From: a bacterium | Lineage (GTDB): Bacteria; AUK180; JAQVHJ01 | Length of the DNA stretch: 6,150 nucleotides | Direction: 5' to 3' | Assembly (NCBI GenBank): GCA_028696285.1 | Contig: JAQVHJ010000154.1 | Span: 1 to 6,150 of the forward strand | The notes under the pieces: model-generated | What the model was told of the DNA's origin: nothing | The model's database searches: none | What the model saw: only the letters and a program-made list of their open reading frames with translations | Made by a program: the position numbers and the translations under genes | Part shown: positions 1-5,577 of the stretch, piece by piece | Numbering within the stretch: the first letter of the stretch is position 1 | Layout of the letters: every line of letters starts with the position of its first letter

Positions 1-1578
1 AACCGTCTGGAGTCTTGCAGAGAAATCAACATGTGTGATTGCAGGAATCTCTGAACGCAGAAGGAGTAATTTTTTCAATCCCTGGAGATTTTCTTTTTCC
101 TTCGGGATCTCTTTTCTCCTGTCTTTTTGTACATATGCGGTTAGTAGCATATAAGGGCTTTCACAGTCAATTTCAAAATATTCCGAGGCCTTTTCCGCAA
201 GAACGGATGGCGCAAACGGCCTGAAGCTTTCCCGGAATTTAATCTTAAGATTCATGATCTCCTGCATCTCAGCAGACCTTGCATCTCCGATAATGGATCT
301 GTTACCGAGAGCGCGAGGTCCGAATTCCATTTTTCCCTGGAACCATCCGATGACCTTCGCGTTATTAATCAAGTCAGCAGTTTTTTCAATTATTTCAATT
401 TCAGTTAATTCTTCGTAAGGAATTCTATTCGTGTTAAGATAATTTTTAATATAGTCACTGCTGAATTCCGGACCAAGATATGACCCTCGCTGAAAGTCAT
501 TTATATTGTCTGAATTGCGGGGATTATTCAGATATTGATGCCAGACGAATAATGCAGAGCCCAATGCTCCGCCTGCATCTCCTGCTGCCGGCTGGATCCA
601 GATCTCCTTGAATGGACCGTTTCTGAGAATATTACTGTTGCTTACACAATTCAGTGCAACTCCTCCCGCAAGACAGAGCTTATCAAGTTTGGTTTCTTTG
701 TGGATATGCTGAATCATTTTTAACATTACTTCTTCTGTAACCTGCTGAATAGAAGCGGCGATATCCATCTCATGCTGACTAAGTTTCGTCTCAGGTTTTC
801 GAGGAGGTCCTCCGAATAATTTATGGAATTTATCATTGGTCATGGTGAGACCTGTGCAGTAATTGAAATATTCAAGATTTAAACGGAAAGACCCGTCTTC
901 CTTCAGATCAATCAGATGCTTATAGATCAGATCAGTAAATTTAGGTTCACCATACGGAGCTAAGCCCATTAGTTTATATTCTCCGGAATTTACTTTGAAT
1001 CCGGTATAATATGTAAATGCTGAATACAGTAATCCGAGTGAATGCGGGAAATGTATTTCATTTAATATTGAGAGACTATTGTCTTTTCCTATTCCATAGC
1101 TTGTCGTTGTCCATTCTCCAACCCCGTCAATAGTAAGGAATGCTGCTTCCTTGAACGGTGACGCGAAAAATGCACCGGCTGCATGGGATTCATGGTGTTC
1201 AGGGAAGATCATTTTCCCGTTAAATTCACCAAAGCCGGATAACTCTTCAAGGATATGATGCTTCATCCAGATCTTTTCCTTGATCCAGAGAGGGATTGCG
1301 CGAATAAAGGATGAGATCCCTCGAGGCGCAAAGGCAAGATAAGTCTCTAAGATCCGTTCAAATTTAATAAAGGGTTTTTCATAAAATGCAATATAATCAA
1401 GATCCTTTAAACCAATCCCCGCTTCTGCAAGACAGTATTTAACAGCGTTCTTCGGGAACGAGAAATCATGTTTCTTCCGTGTGAACCGTTCTTCCTGTGC
1501 AGCAGCAGTGATCACCCCATCCTGAACCAGGCAAGCCGCACTGTCATGGTAATATGCAGAAATCCCTAATATATTCAT
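1..1578 (-). CDS. NodU/CmcH-family carbamoyltransferase, 3' end cut by window edge
   Basis: This reading frame stays open for 526 codons from ATG at 1578-1576 to the left edge, so the C-terminus is missing; the family usually runs to roughly 570-610 residues. Family members transfer a carbamoyl group from carbamoyl phosphate, through a carbamoyl-adenylate, to a hydroxyl on a sugar or natural product in the cytoplasm. The N-terminus (MNILGISAYYHDSAACL) is the classic start of the Kae1-like domain. The metal-binding HxxxH is seen at H128/H132 (HHESHAAGAF), with DGVGEW (D151), LAGGVALNC at 303-311 and AAGDAGGALG with D334. The YrdC-like C-terminal domain begins around 375 and holds FGPRALGNRSII (419-430), SFRPFAPSVL (451-460) and THVDFSARLQTV (515-526), where the window ends. 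No frameshift or missing core motif is seen. The start is supported by AAAGGAA six bases upstream. The acceptor is unknown; the neighbouring acyltransferase pair suggests a polysaccharide or glycoconjugate. GC looks clearly higher (about 40% in sampled lines) than in the two genes to its right. Confidence 0.95.
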   Translation of the reverse strand, partial: MNILGISAYYHDSAACLVQDGVITAAAQEERFTRKKHDFSFPKNAVKYCLAEAGIGLKDLDYIAFYEKPFIKFERILETYLAFAPRGISSFIRAIPLWIKEKIWMKHHILEELSGFGEFNGKMIFPEHHESHAAGAFFASPFKEAAFLTIDGVGEWTTTSYGIGKDNSLSILNEIHFPHSLGLLYSAFTYYTGFKVNSGEYKLMGLAPYGEPKFTDLIYKHLIDLKEDGSFRLNLEYFNYCTGLTMTNDKFHKLFGGPPRKPETKLSQHEMDIAASIQQVTEEVMLKMIQHIHKETKLDKLCLAGGVALNCVSNSNILRNGPFKEIWIQPAAGDAGGALGSALFVWHQYLNNPRNSDNINDFQRGSYLGPEFSSDYIKNYLNTNRIPYEELTEIEIIEKTADLINNAKVIGWFQGKMEFGPRALGNRSIIGDARSAEMQEIMNLKIKFRESFRPFAPSVLAEKASEYFEIDCESPYMLLTAYVQKDRRKEIPKEKENLQGLKKLLLLRSEIPAITHVDFSARLQTV

Positions 1579-1584
1579 TTTTAG

Positions 1585-1591
1585 TTCCTTT
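1585..1591 (-). promoter_or_regulatory. Ribosome binding site of the carbamoyltransferase
   Basis: Read on the minus strand this is AAAGGAA, followed by six bases (CTAAAA) and then ATG. The spacing suits a Shine-Dalgarno site and fixes the chosen start, which also matches the usual family N-terminus. Confidence 0.7.
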
Positions 1592-1610
1592 ATCAATCAT
1601 TTAAATTTTA

Positions 1611-1639
1611 ATTTTATCATAAAATAAGATTAAATTCAA
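1611..1639 (-). promoter_or_regulatory. Putative sigma70-like promoter for the carbamoyltransferase
   Basis: On the minus strand TTGAAT (1639-1634) is followed by a 17-base spacer and TAAAAT (1616-1611), preceded by TGA as in an extended -10. The -10 box lies 32 bases before the ATG. Its layout closely parallels the candidate before the acyltransferase gene, which raises confidence. AT-rich DNA yields such matches by chance, so this remains a prediction. Confidence 0.45.
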
Positions 1640-1655
1640 GATATTTCTATCTAAA

Positions 1656-1806
1656 CAGGGACGTTCCTTTCTTTAAAAAATTAAAAGATTTTTCAAAATA
1701 TTCTTCATTTTAAAGAGAGTGTTTCTAAATATAATGGCCTCTATTGAGAAATAAGTTGTATTTTTCCCATAAATCTGTTAGGTTGCAAAAGTAAGGACCG
1801 TCCCTG
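1656..1806. repeat. MITE-like element with 19-bp terminal inverted repeats (copy 1)
   Basis: The left end CAGGGACGTTCCTTTCTTT (1656-1674) matches the reverse complement of 1788-1806 (CAGGGACGGTCCTTACTTT) at 17 of 19 positions. The 151-bp element has no internal gene. No target-site duplication is visible. Small non-coding size and long inverted ends suggest a miniature element mobilised in trans, or a large extruding hairpin. Motifs like CAGGGACGGT seem familiar from repeats linked to IS200-like transposases in other bacteria, but that is recollection and not shown here. Confidence 0.65.
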
Positions 1807-1809
1807 AGG

Positions 1810-1835
1810 CCGGTAAAACCAGCATTTTTTACCGG
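1810..1835. repeat. Hairpin with 9-bp perfect arms
   Basis: CCGGTAAAA (1810-1818) and TTTTACCGG (1827-1835) are exact inverted repeats around an 8-base loop. Copy 2 of the long repeat does not keep this stem; it has GATTT/AAATC at 4743-4747 and 4751-4755 instead. The right arm overlaps the next hairpin (1832-1853), so the two folds exclude each other. No T-run follows on the minus strand, so it is a poor intrinsic terminator for the upstream gene. Confidence 0.6.
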
Positions 1836-1853
1836 ACAATTCGATTGTTATGG
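1832..1853. repeat. Conserved hairpin around ACAATTCGATTGT, copy 1
   Basis: CCGGACAAT (1832-1840), loop TCG and ATTGTTATGG (1844-1853) form a stem with one bulged A and two G-T pairs if read as plus-strand RNA. The equivalent in copy 2 (4767-4788) has G-C and A-T at those pairs, so base differences between copies keep the stem. Confidence 0.55.
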
Positions 1854-1859
1854 GATTTA

Positions 1860-1879
1860 ATGTTAGTGTTTACTAACTT
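1860..1879. repeat. GTTAGT/ACTAAC hairpin, copy 1
   Basis: The core arms GTTAGT (1862-1867) and ACTAAC (1872-1877) are exact inverses around GTTT. On the plus strand the stem is followed by TTTGATTTTG, a weak T-rich tail. On the minus strand it lies about 50 bases past the SGNH gene stop, where it could be a weak processing or termination structure, but no T-run follows on that strand. Confidence 0.5.
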
Positions 1880-1926
1880 TGATTTTGCGTGTAGAAACTT
1901 CAGCTTTTTCAAACACATTCTATGAT

Positions 1927-3024
1927 TTAATCTTTAAATATTGAAGGGATATTTTCTTTCTTCAAATGCATCTCATCATAAAAATCTGAATCATTAAGAT
2001 CATAAATATTTGGATTATATGACCCGTAAATATCTATGCTATTTTCTTCAGCAAATTTCTTTAAATAAATTTCTGTTTCAGGGACTAAGTTTAAGTTCGG
2101 ATTATTCTCAATAGATTTATAATAGATTGGATGGTATGGGAATAGTAAAATTACAACCTTAACATTTTTGCTTTCGAGATATTCAATAAATTTTTCAAAA
2201 TCATTTTTTAATCTTGGATTGAATTTTTTAAAATTATTTAAACCGAAATAATTCTTTTTTGCAATTTCATATAATACACCTTTTTTTATCTCATCCTGTG
2301 TTTTTTTTGTTATATGAGGACCATAACTGATACGCCCGTCTGAAATTTTAAAATTGGTTTCACCGTTAGAGTTTAAAGTTTTTATAATATTTTTCTTATA
2401 CTCAAGACCTTTATACTCAAGTAAAATATGTATTGAATGCTGAAAATGTGAAATTGAAAAAACATTTGAATATTTCTTTATTTTAAAAACGGTTTTATTA
2501 AATAAGATCTTTTTAAAAAGAGCTGTTTTAAAACCCATTTTGTTTTTTAATTGCCAGTACTCATCAGAGATGCTCATCCACCTGGTTTGATCATTATTTT
2601 TATTAAACATCCAGGGATCAATAGATAATATTATGATATCAGGATTTAAGTTACACCGGTCATAAATATTATAGACAGCCATTAAGTCTTCCAAGGAAGC
2701 GCCGGAAACACAGTTGTTGAAGAAAGTCTTGCCAAAGAACATTTCCTGATTAATCTGGATACCCCGGCTTGATCCAAGCACTATGACTTCTTTTCTTTCC
2801 TTGAATTTTTCTATGCAGAATTCCTGAAAAATTCTCTCATCAAAATCATATATTCCTTCAATATTATAACCGTTATTTATCCAATCAGCCAATTGCCTTT
2901 CAAAATCAGAGGTTCTGAATGAATTGGATGGATCAACAGCAAAATTAACAATCACTAACATTAACAATATTGGAAGGAAAAAAAGCAGTTTTTTTAATAT
3001 TCTCTTTGTGTGATTTTCTTTCAT
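1927..3024 (-). CDS. Membrane-anchored SGNH-hydrolase-like protein, acyltransferase partner
   Basis: The protein has 365 residues. A short basic N-terminus (KENHTKRILKK) leads into one membrane segment at about 12-30, followed by a soluble domain expected outside the cytoplasm. SGNH-type blocks are visible: VIVLGSSRG at 80-88 with the likely nucleophile serine at 85 or 86, NNCVSGAS at 103-110, IIILSIDPW at 130-138, VKVVILLFPYHP at 288-299, and FYDEMH at 348-353 giving the D350/H353 pair. The GSS serine block resembles DltD-like partner proteins more than AlgJ. Such proteins take acyl groups delivered by a membrane-bound O-acyltransferase and place them on an exported glycan, or remove them. 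The start lies two bases after the stop of the upstream acyltransferase gene with no Shine-Dalgarno sequence, so translation is probably coupled to that gene. GC is very low (about 23-30% in sampled lines). A role as glycan esterase instead of transferase cannot be excluded. Confidence 0.8.
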   Translation of the reverse strand: MKENHTKRILKKLLFFLPILLMLVIVNFAVDPSNSFRTSDFERQLADWINNGYNIEGIYDFDERIFQEFCIEKFKERKEVIVLGSSRGIQINQEMFFGKTFFNNCVSGASLEDLMAVYNIYDRCNLNPDIIILSIDPWMFNKNNDQTRWMSISDEYWQLKNKMGFKTALFKKILFNKTVFKIKKYSNVFSISHFQHSIHILLEYKGLEYKKNIIKTLNSNGETNFKISDGRISYGPHITKKTQDEIKKGVLYEIAKKNYFGLNNFKKFNPRLKNDFEKFIEYLESKNVKVVILLFPYHPIYYKSIENNPNLNLVPETEIYLKKFAEENSIDIYGSYNPNIYDLNDSDFYDEMHLKKENIPSIFKD

Positions 3025-3026
3025 AG

Positions 3027-4517
3027 CTAAAACTGAAAATAAATAAATTGTGATTTGTTAAATACTCCAAAGAAGAGGATCATTAACACAATCAGAAAAT
3101 ATAAGAACCACCTAAATAAAACGGGTTTATTTTTCAGCATATGTCTTATTCTACCATGTCTTTGTATTAAATGAATATATTCCATTATCCCAATTGAAAT
3201 TAAGGATAGAATAAAATCTCTGTTTCCCATTCCCAACCCCTGCCCGGTTAAAAGGAATTTTGCATTCATCCATTCTTTGTGAATTAAGGATAAGATTAAA
3301 TCCCAAGTTCCGGTAATAATATGAGAAAAGATATAAAAAGCATCCTGAATGGAGTTTGCTCTGAATATTACCCATGCGATGCAAGTCAGGAAGAAAGTGA
3401 TTCCAACCTTAATATATTTATGTAAACCCGGTCTTTTATTAAGACCGATTATTTCATTGAAGGAATGTCGTATATGTTTTGTCCAGATTGAAAATAAAAG
3501 GTAGAAACCGTTTAAAGCTCCCCAGATTATAAAAGTCCAGTTTACACCATGCCATAAACCGCTGATCAAGAATGTCAGGAACAGGTTTAGATACCACCGC
3601 GGAATAGATACTCTATTTCCACCTAAAGTGATATAAAGGTAGTCACGGAACCATGTCGAAAGAGAAATATGCCATCTTTTCCAAAATTCGTCTATTGATT
3701 TTGAAAAATACGGACGGTTAAAATTATCCATCAATTTGAATCCGAGAACCTGAGCTCCGCCTATTGCAATATCAGAATATCCGGAGAAATCACAGTAAAT
3801 CTGGAAGGCAAAGAATATAGTTGCAATAATCAAAGGGATCCCGGTAAAATCTGAAGGATTGTTATATACCGTATTTACAAGAGCAGAAACACGATCTGCA
3901 ATTACTACTTTTTTAAATAATCCCCACATCATCAATTTCAATCCATCCGTGATCCTGTCGTAATCAACATCATATTTTTCATAGAATTGCGGGAGAAGAC
4001 GTGTGGATCGTTCAATAGGCCCTGCTACAAGCTGCGGAAAAAAAGAAACGTAAAGAGCAAAATATCCTAAATGTTTTTCAGGTTCACGTCCTCCCTTATA
4101 TACATCTATGGTATAACTGAGAGTTTGAAAAGTGTAGAATGATATTCCAACAGGCAATAAAAGATTACTGTGGGGTATTTGGTAGTTAAAATTCATATAT
4201 GTAAAGATATGTCTCATTGTGTCATTGAAAAAATTAAAATATTTAAAAGTAAACAGTAAACCGAGGTTAGCGATTAAACTTAAAATTAAATATTTCCTTC
4301 TACTTTTTATCTCAGCGGTTTTCCCCATCATTATCCCCGCAAAATAATCGATCAATGTTGAAAGAATAATTAAAATAATATAAGCCGGATTCCATGACAT
4401 GTAAAAATAATAACTAGCAATTAGGAGGAAGATCCATCTGTACTTGTACGGAATTATAAAATAAAAGAAAACAACTAAAGGAAAAAATATAAAAAACTGA
4501 TATGAGTTAAAAAGCAT
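3027..4517 (-). CDS. AlgI/DltB-type membrane-bound O-acyltransferase (MBOAT)
   Basis: The protein has 496 residues, the usual size for AlgI-like MBOAT proteins, with many hydrophobic segments spread along its length. MLFNSYQFFIFFPLVV is the typical N-terminus. Family motifs are plain: LLLPVGISFYTFQ (119-131), FFPQLVAGPIER (159-170), YCDFSGYSDIAIG (241-253), FWKRWHISLSTWFRDYLY (278-295), and SGLWHGVNWTF (319-329), whose H323 matches the essential histidine of AlgI. The family moves an acyl group, usually acetyl, from a cytoplasmic donor through the membrane to a partner acting on a polysaccharide or cell-wall polymer. The immediately following SGNH-like gene is that partner. The start at 4517 is supported by AGGA six bases upstream and by the N-terminus. 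It is the first gene of a two-gene operon, with a promoter candidate just upstream. The glycan substrate cannot be read from sequence. Confidence 0.95.
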   Translation of the reverse strand: MLFNSYQFFIFFPLVVFFYFIIPYKYRWIFLLIASYYFYMSWNPAYIILIILSTLIDYFAGIMMGKTAEIKSRRKYLILSLIANLGLLFTFKYFNFFNDTMRHIFTYMNFNYQIPHSNLLLPVGISFYTFQTLSYTIDVYKGGREPEKHLGYFALYVSFFPQLVAGPIERSTRLLPQFYEKYDVDYDRITDGLKLMMWGLFKKVVIADRVSALVNTVYNNPSDFTGIPLIIATIFFAFQIYCDFSGYSDIAIGGAQVLGFKLMDNFNRPYFSKSIDEFWKRWHISLSTWFRDYLYITLGGNRVSIPRWYLNLFLTFLISGLWHGVNWTFIIWGALNGFYLLFSIWTKHIRHSFNEIIGLNKRPGLHKYIKVGITFFLTCIAWVIFRANSIQDAFYIFSHIITGTWDLILSLIHKEWMNAKFLLTGQGLGMGNRDFILSLISIGIMEYIHLIQRHGRIRHMLKNKPVLFRWFLYFLIVLMILFFGVFNKSQFIYFQF

Positions 4518-4523
4518 TACATA

Positions 4524-4527
4524 TCCT
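4524..4527 (-). promoter_or_regulatory. Ribosome binding site of the MBOAT gene
   Basis: On the minus strand AGGA is followed by TATGTA and then ATG, a six-base spacing. The upstream ATG overlapping this spacer is followed at once by TAA, so it is not a competing start. Confidence 0.6.
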
Positions 4528-4550
4528 AATTTTTATAGAAATTCTGTATA

Positions 4551-4579
4551 AATATATCATATTTTTAATTATAAATCAA
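4551..4579 (-). promoter_or_regulatory. Putative sigma70-like promoter of the acyltransferase operon
   Basis: On the minus strand TTGATT (4579-4574), a 17-base spacer and TATATT (4556-4551) form -35 and -10 boxes, with TGA just before the -10 as in an extended -10 promoter. The -10 lies 33 bases from the ATG. It sits between long-repeat copy 2 and the gene, as the carbamoyltransferase promoter candidate sits beside copy 1. Confidence 0.5.
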
Positions 4580-4592
4580 CCTGAAAATACTT

Positions 4593-4741
4593 GAGGGATG
4601 GTCTTTTCCATAAAAAATAAAAAAAATTTTGAAATATTCTTTATTTTCAAGAGATGTTTTCAAATATAAGGTCTTCTATAGAGAATTCAATTGTGTTTTT
4701 CCTATAAATGCGTTATGTTAAAAATGAAAGAACCGTCCCTG
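4593..4741. repeat. Diverged MITE-like inverted-repeat element (copy 2)
   Basis: GAGGGATGGTCTTTTC (4593-4608) matches the reverse complement of 4726-4741 (CAGGGACGGTTCTTTC) at 12 of 16 positions. The element is 149 bp, nearly the same length as copy 1, and has decayed ends. It has no gene inside and no clear target duplication. Confidence 0.5.
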
Positions 4742-4766
4742 AGATTTGGGAAATCAGTATTTTTTA

Positions 4767-4788
4767 CCGAACAATTCGATTGTTACGG
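4767..4788. repeat. Conserved hairpin around ACAATTCGATTGT, copy 2
   Basis: CCGAACAAT (4767-4775), loop TCG and ATTGTTACGG (4779-4788) pair fully apart from one bulged A. It is the better-paired version of the stem at 1832-1853. Confidence 0.55.
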
Positions 4789-4794
4789 AAATTT

Positions 4795-4814
4795 AGGTTA
4801 GTGTTCACTAACCT
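4795..4814. repeat. 9-bp inverted repeat AGGTTAGTG/CACTAACCT, copy 2
   Basis: AGGTTAGTG and CACTAACCT are exact inverses separated by TT. The matching site in copy 1 has lost two of these pairs, one of which becomes G-T. It may be a protein-binding operator or an RNA stem; it is followed by TTGATTTTG on the plus strand. Confidence 0.55.
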
Positions 4815-4826
4815 TGATTTTGCGTG

Positions 4827-4854
4827 TGGAATATGGAATGTGGGGAGTGGAATG
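4827..4854. repeat. Four-unit heptamer tandem repeat (TGGAATG)
   Basis: The units read TGGAATA, TGGAATG, TGGGGAG, TGGAATG in strict 7-base register. The run begins where homology between the two long repeats ends. It lies in non-coding DNA and could vary in copy number by slippage. Confidence 0.7.
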
Positions 4855-4983
4855 TGATAAAGGTATATTACCATAAGAAGTCAGAATTAATTTACATCTA
4901 AAGTTCGCTGTTTATTTTTTGCAGTTTCTCAGTATTTCATAGCAGTGTAAAATTATATGAATGCTTTCTTTTTTTGCAGCGAC

Positions 4984-5014
4984 AAATTAAAGTTAGCTCT
5001 GCTCGCTTTAATTT
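4984..5014. repeat. Hairpin AAATTAAAG/CTTTAATTT
   Basis: Nine-base exact arms at 4984-4992 and 5006-5014 enclose a further AGC/GCT pair of arms. No T-run follows either arm directly, so it is not an obvious terminator. The distance from the operon on its right-hand, upstream side makes a regulatory role unclear. Confidence 0.55.
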
Positions 5015-5021
5015 CACAATG

Positions 5022-5036
5022 CTTGACTTCGTCAAG
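5022..5036. repeat. Short hairpin CTTGAC-TTC-GTCAAG
   Basis: Six-base exact arms around a TTC loop lie eight bases after the preceding hairpin. The role is unknown. Confidence 0.45.
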
Positions 5037-5169
5037 ACACAGCAAAGACTAATAAGAATATTAATTTTCAACTACCGAACATCATGCACCACAAGGATGC
5101 ATGGTAATACACCGATCAGGCTGAAAAGAAAAATATTTATCTCAAACTGATTACTCGGTCTGATTACTC

Positions 5170-5291
5170 AAAATTCAACGCTGTTGAATTTTCAGTTCGA
5201 GTTCGAGTTTCATGTTCGTGACAAAAATATTTCCTCATCGTGTCTCCGGTGGGTTCAGTGGTTCCAATTCACATTCATCTGTTATATAAGT
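5170..5291. repeat. Repeat block A, copy 1 (122 bp)
   Basis: It matches 6029-6150 without gaps at 117 of 122 bases. It opens with a perfect 10-bp inverted repeat, AAAATTCAAC/GTTGAATTTT (5170-5179 and 5183-5192), followed by GTTCGA twice in tandem. The sequence before it differs from that before copy 2. The near identity points to recent spread or ongoing homogenisation. No open frame is kept through both copies. Confidence 0.9.
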
Positions 5292-5336
5292 ACTAATCGC
5301 TCTAAACATCCGCAACATTTGCATAAATGCTATATT
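5270..5336. repeat. Repeat block C, copy 1
   Basis: Sixty-seven bases from CACATTC to GCTATATT match 5479-5545 without gaps at about 47 of 67 positions, with best agreement at both ends. It overlaps and continues the end of block A, showing that A and C belong to one longer unit. Confidence 0.6.
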
Positions 5337-5338
5337 GC

Positions 5339-5363
5339 AAATTTTCAATTTAAAATTTTCAAT
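5339..5363. repeat. Short direct repeat AAATTTTCAAT
   Basis: The 11-mer occurs at 5339-5349 and 5353-5363, a period of 14. It lies in the AT-rich filler between blocks C and B and is probably replication-slippage debris. Confidence 0.4.
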
Positions 5364-5399
5364 CTTAAATGCGCAGTGTTTTTCCCATCCGTTCCATTC

Positions 5400-5472
5400 A
5401 ATTCCCTGTTTATATATCTTTATCTTTCTTTTTAATTTTTTAGTCTCTTACAAGTCTCGTACAAGTCCCTGT
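5400..5472. repeat. Repeat block B, copy 1 (73 bp)
   Basis: It matches 5952-6024 without gaps at 68 of 73 bases. The right third is an 11-base tandem repeat (5442-5474) with units AGTCTCTTACA, AGTCTCGTACA and AGTCCCTGTTA. It is followed a few bases later by a block C copy, with most of block A missing. Confidence 0.85.
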
Positions 5473-5474
5473 TA
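5442..5474. repeat. Three 11-bp tandem units in block B, copy 1
   Basis: Units beginning AGTC(T/C)C repeat every 11 bases, close to one helical turn, so equivalent bases would face the same side of the DNA. The same three units recur at 5994-6026. No replication or partition gene is present to support an iteron function. Confidence 0.6.
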
Positions 5475-5478
5475 AATA

Positions 5479-5545
5479 CACATTCAATTGTTTCATAAGT
5501 AGCGAATGCTATTAACAACTGCAACATCATTTATAATGCTATATT
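5479..5545. repeat. Repeat block C, copy 2
   Basis: It is the diverged partner of 5270-5336, the same length and about 70% identical. It begins six bases after block B, as if about 100 bp of block A had been deleted between them. Confidence 0.6.
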
Positions 5546-5577
5546 CACATATTATAACCTGAAGATGTATTTTATTC

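Larger units (their letters stand above)
1656..1895. repeat. Long intergenic direct repeat, copy 1
   Basis: This copy aligns with 4593-4830 in the same orientation, nearly without gaps. From 1801 to 1895 I count 78 of 95 identical bases against 4736-4830. The left half, 1656-1800, is more diverged but clearly alignable (for example AAATATTCTT, CTAAATATAA and TTTTTCC). It fills most of the gap between the SGNH-like gene, whose stop is at 1927, and the carbamoyltransferase promoter. It contains an inverted-repeat element at 1656-1806 and hairpins at 1810-1835, 1832-1853 and 1860-1879. No coding potential is evident. Confidence 0.9.
4593..4830. repeat. Long intergenic direct repeat, copy 2
   Basis: This copy is homologous to 1656-1895 in direct orientation and has the same internal order: inverted-repeat element, then the ACAATTCGATTGT hairpin, then the GTTAGT/ACTAAC hairpin, then GATTTTGCGTGT. 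Its left edge lies just upstream of the acyltransferase promoter. Its right edge merges into a heptamer tandem repeat at 4827. There is no gene within it. Confidence 0.9.
4855..5169. other. Non-coding stretch with small hairpins
   Basis: No supportable gene or recognisable RNA is seen here. It holds two clear hairpins (4984-5014 and 5022-5036), an imperfect one from CATGCA (5083-5088) to TGCATG (5098-5103), and CTGATTACTC repeated directly at 5147-5156 and 5160-5169. Confidence 0.6.

Noticed and set aside
39..224. A 61-codon plus-strand open frame.
   Set aside because: It lies wholly within the carbamoyltransferase on the opposite strand, whose frame has conserved motifs there; it is a shadow.
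1774..1895. The long repeats as integron attC sites (GTTAGGT near the middle of copy 1).
   Set aside because: The GTTRRRY-like core is not kept in copy 2, there is no matching opposite core, and the cassettes here carry their own promoters.
1860..1926. An intrinsic terminator after the SGNH-like gene on the minus strand.
   Set aside because: Hairpins are present but none is followed by a run of T on that strand, so termination there is not supported.
3151..3384. A 77-codon minus-strand open frame.
   Set aside because: It overlaps the MBOAT gene in another frame and resembles no protein family.
5184..5435. An 83-codon plus-strand open frame in the repeat region.
   Set aside because: It starts inside the block A palindrome, crosses several repeat boundaries, has no ribosome site, and its protein resembles nothing. 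The second block A copy lies too near the edge to test conservation.
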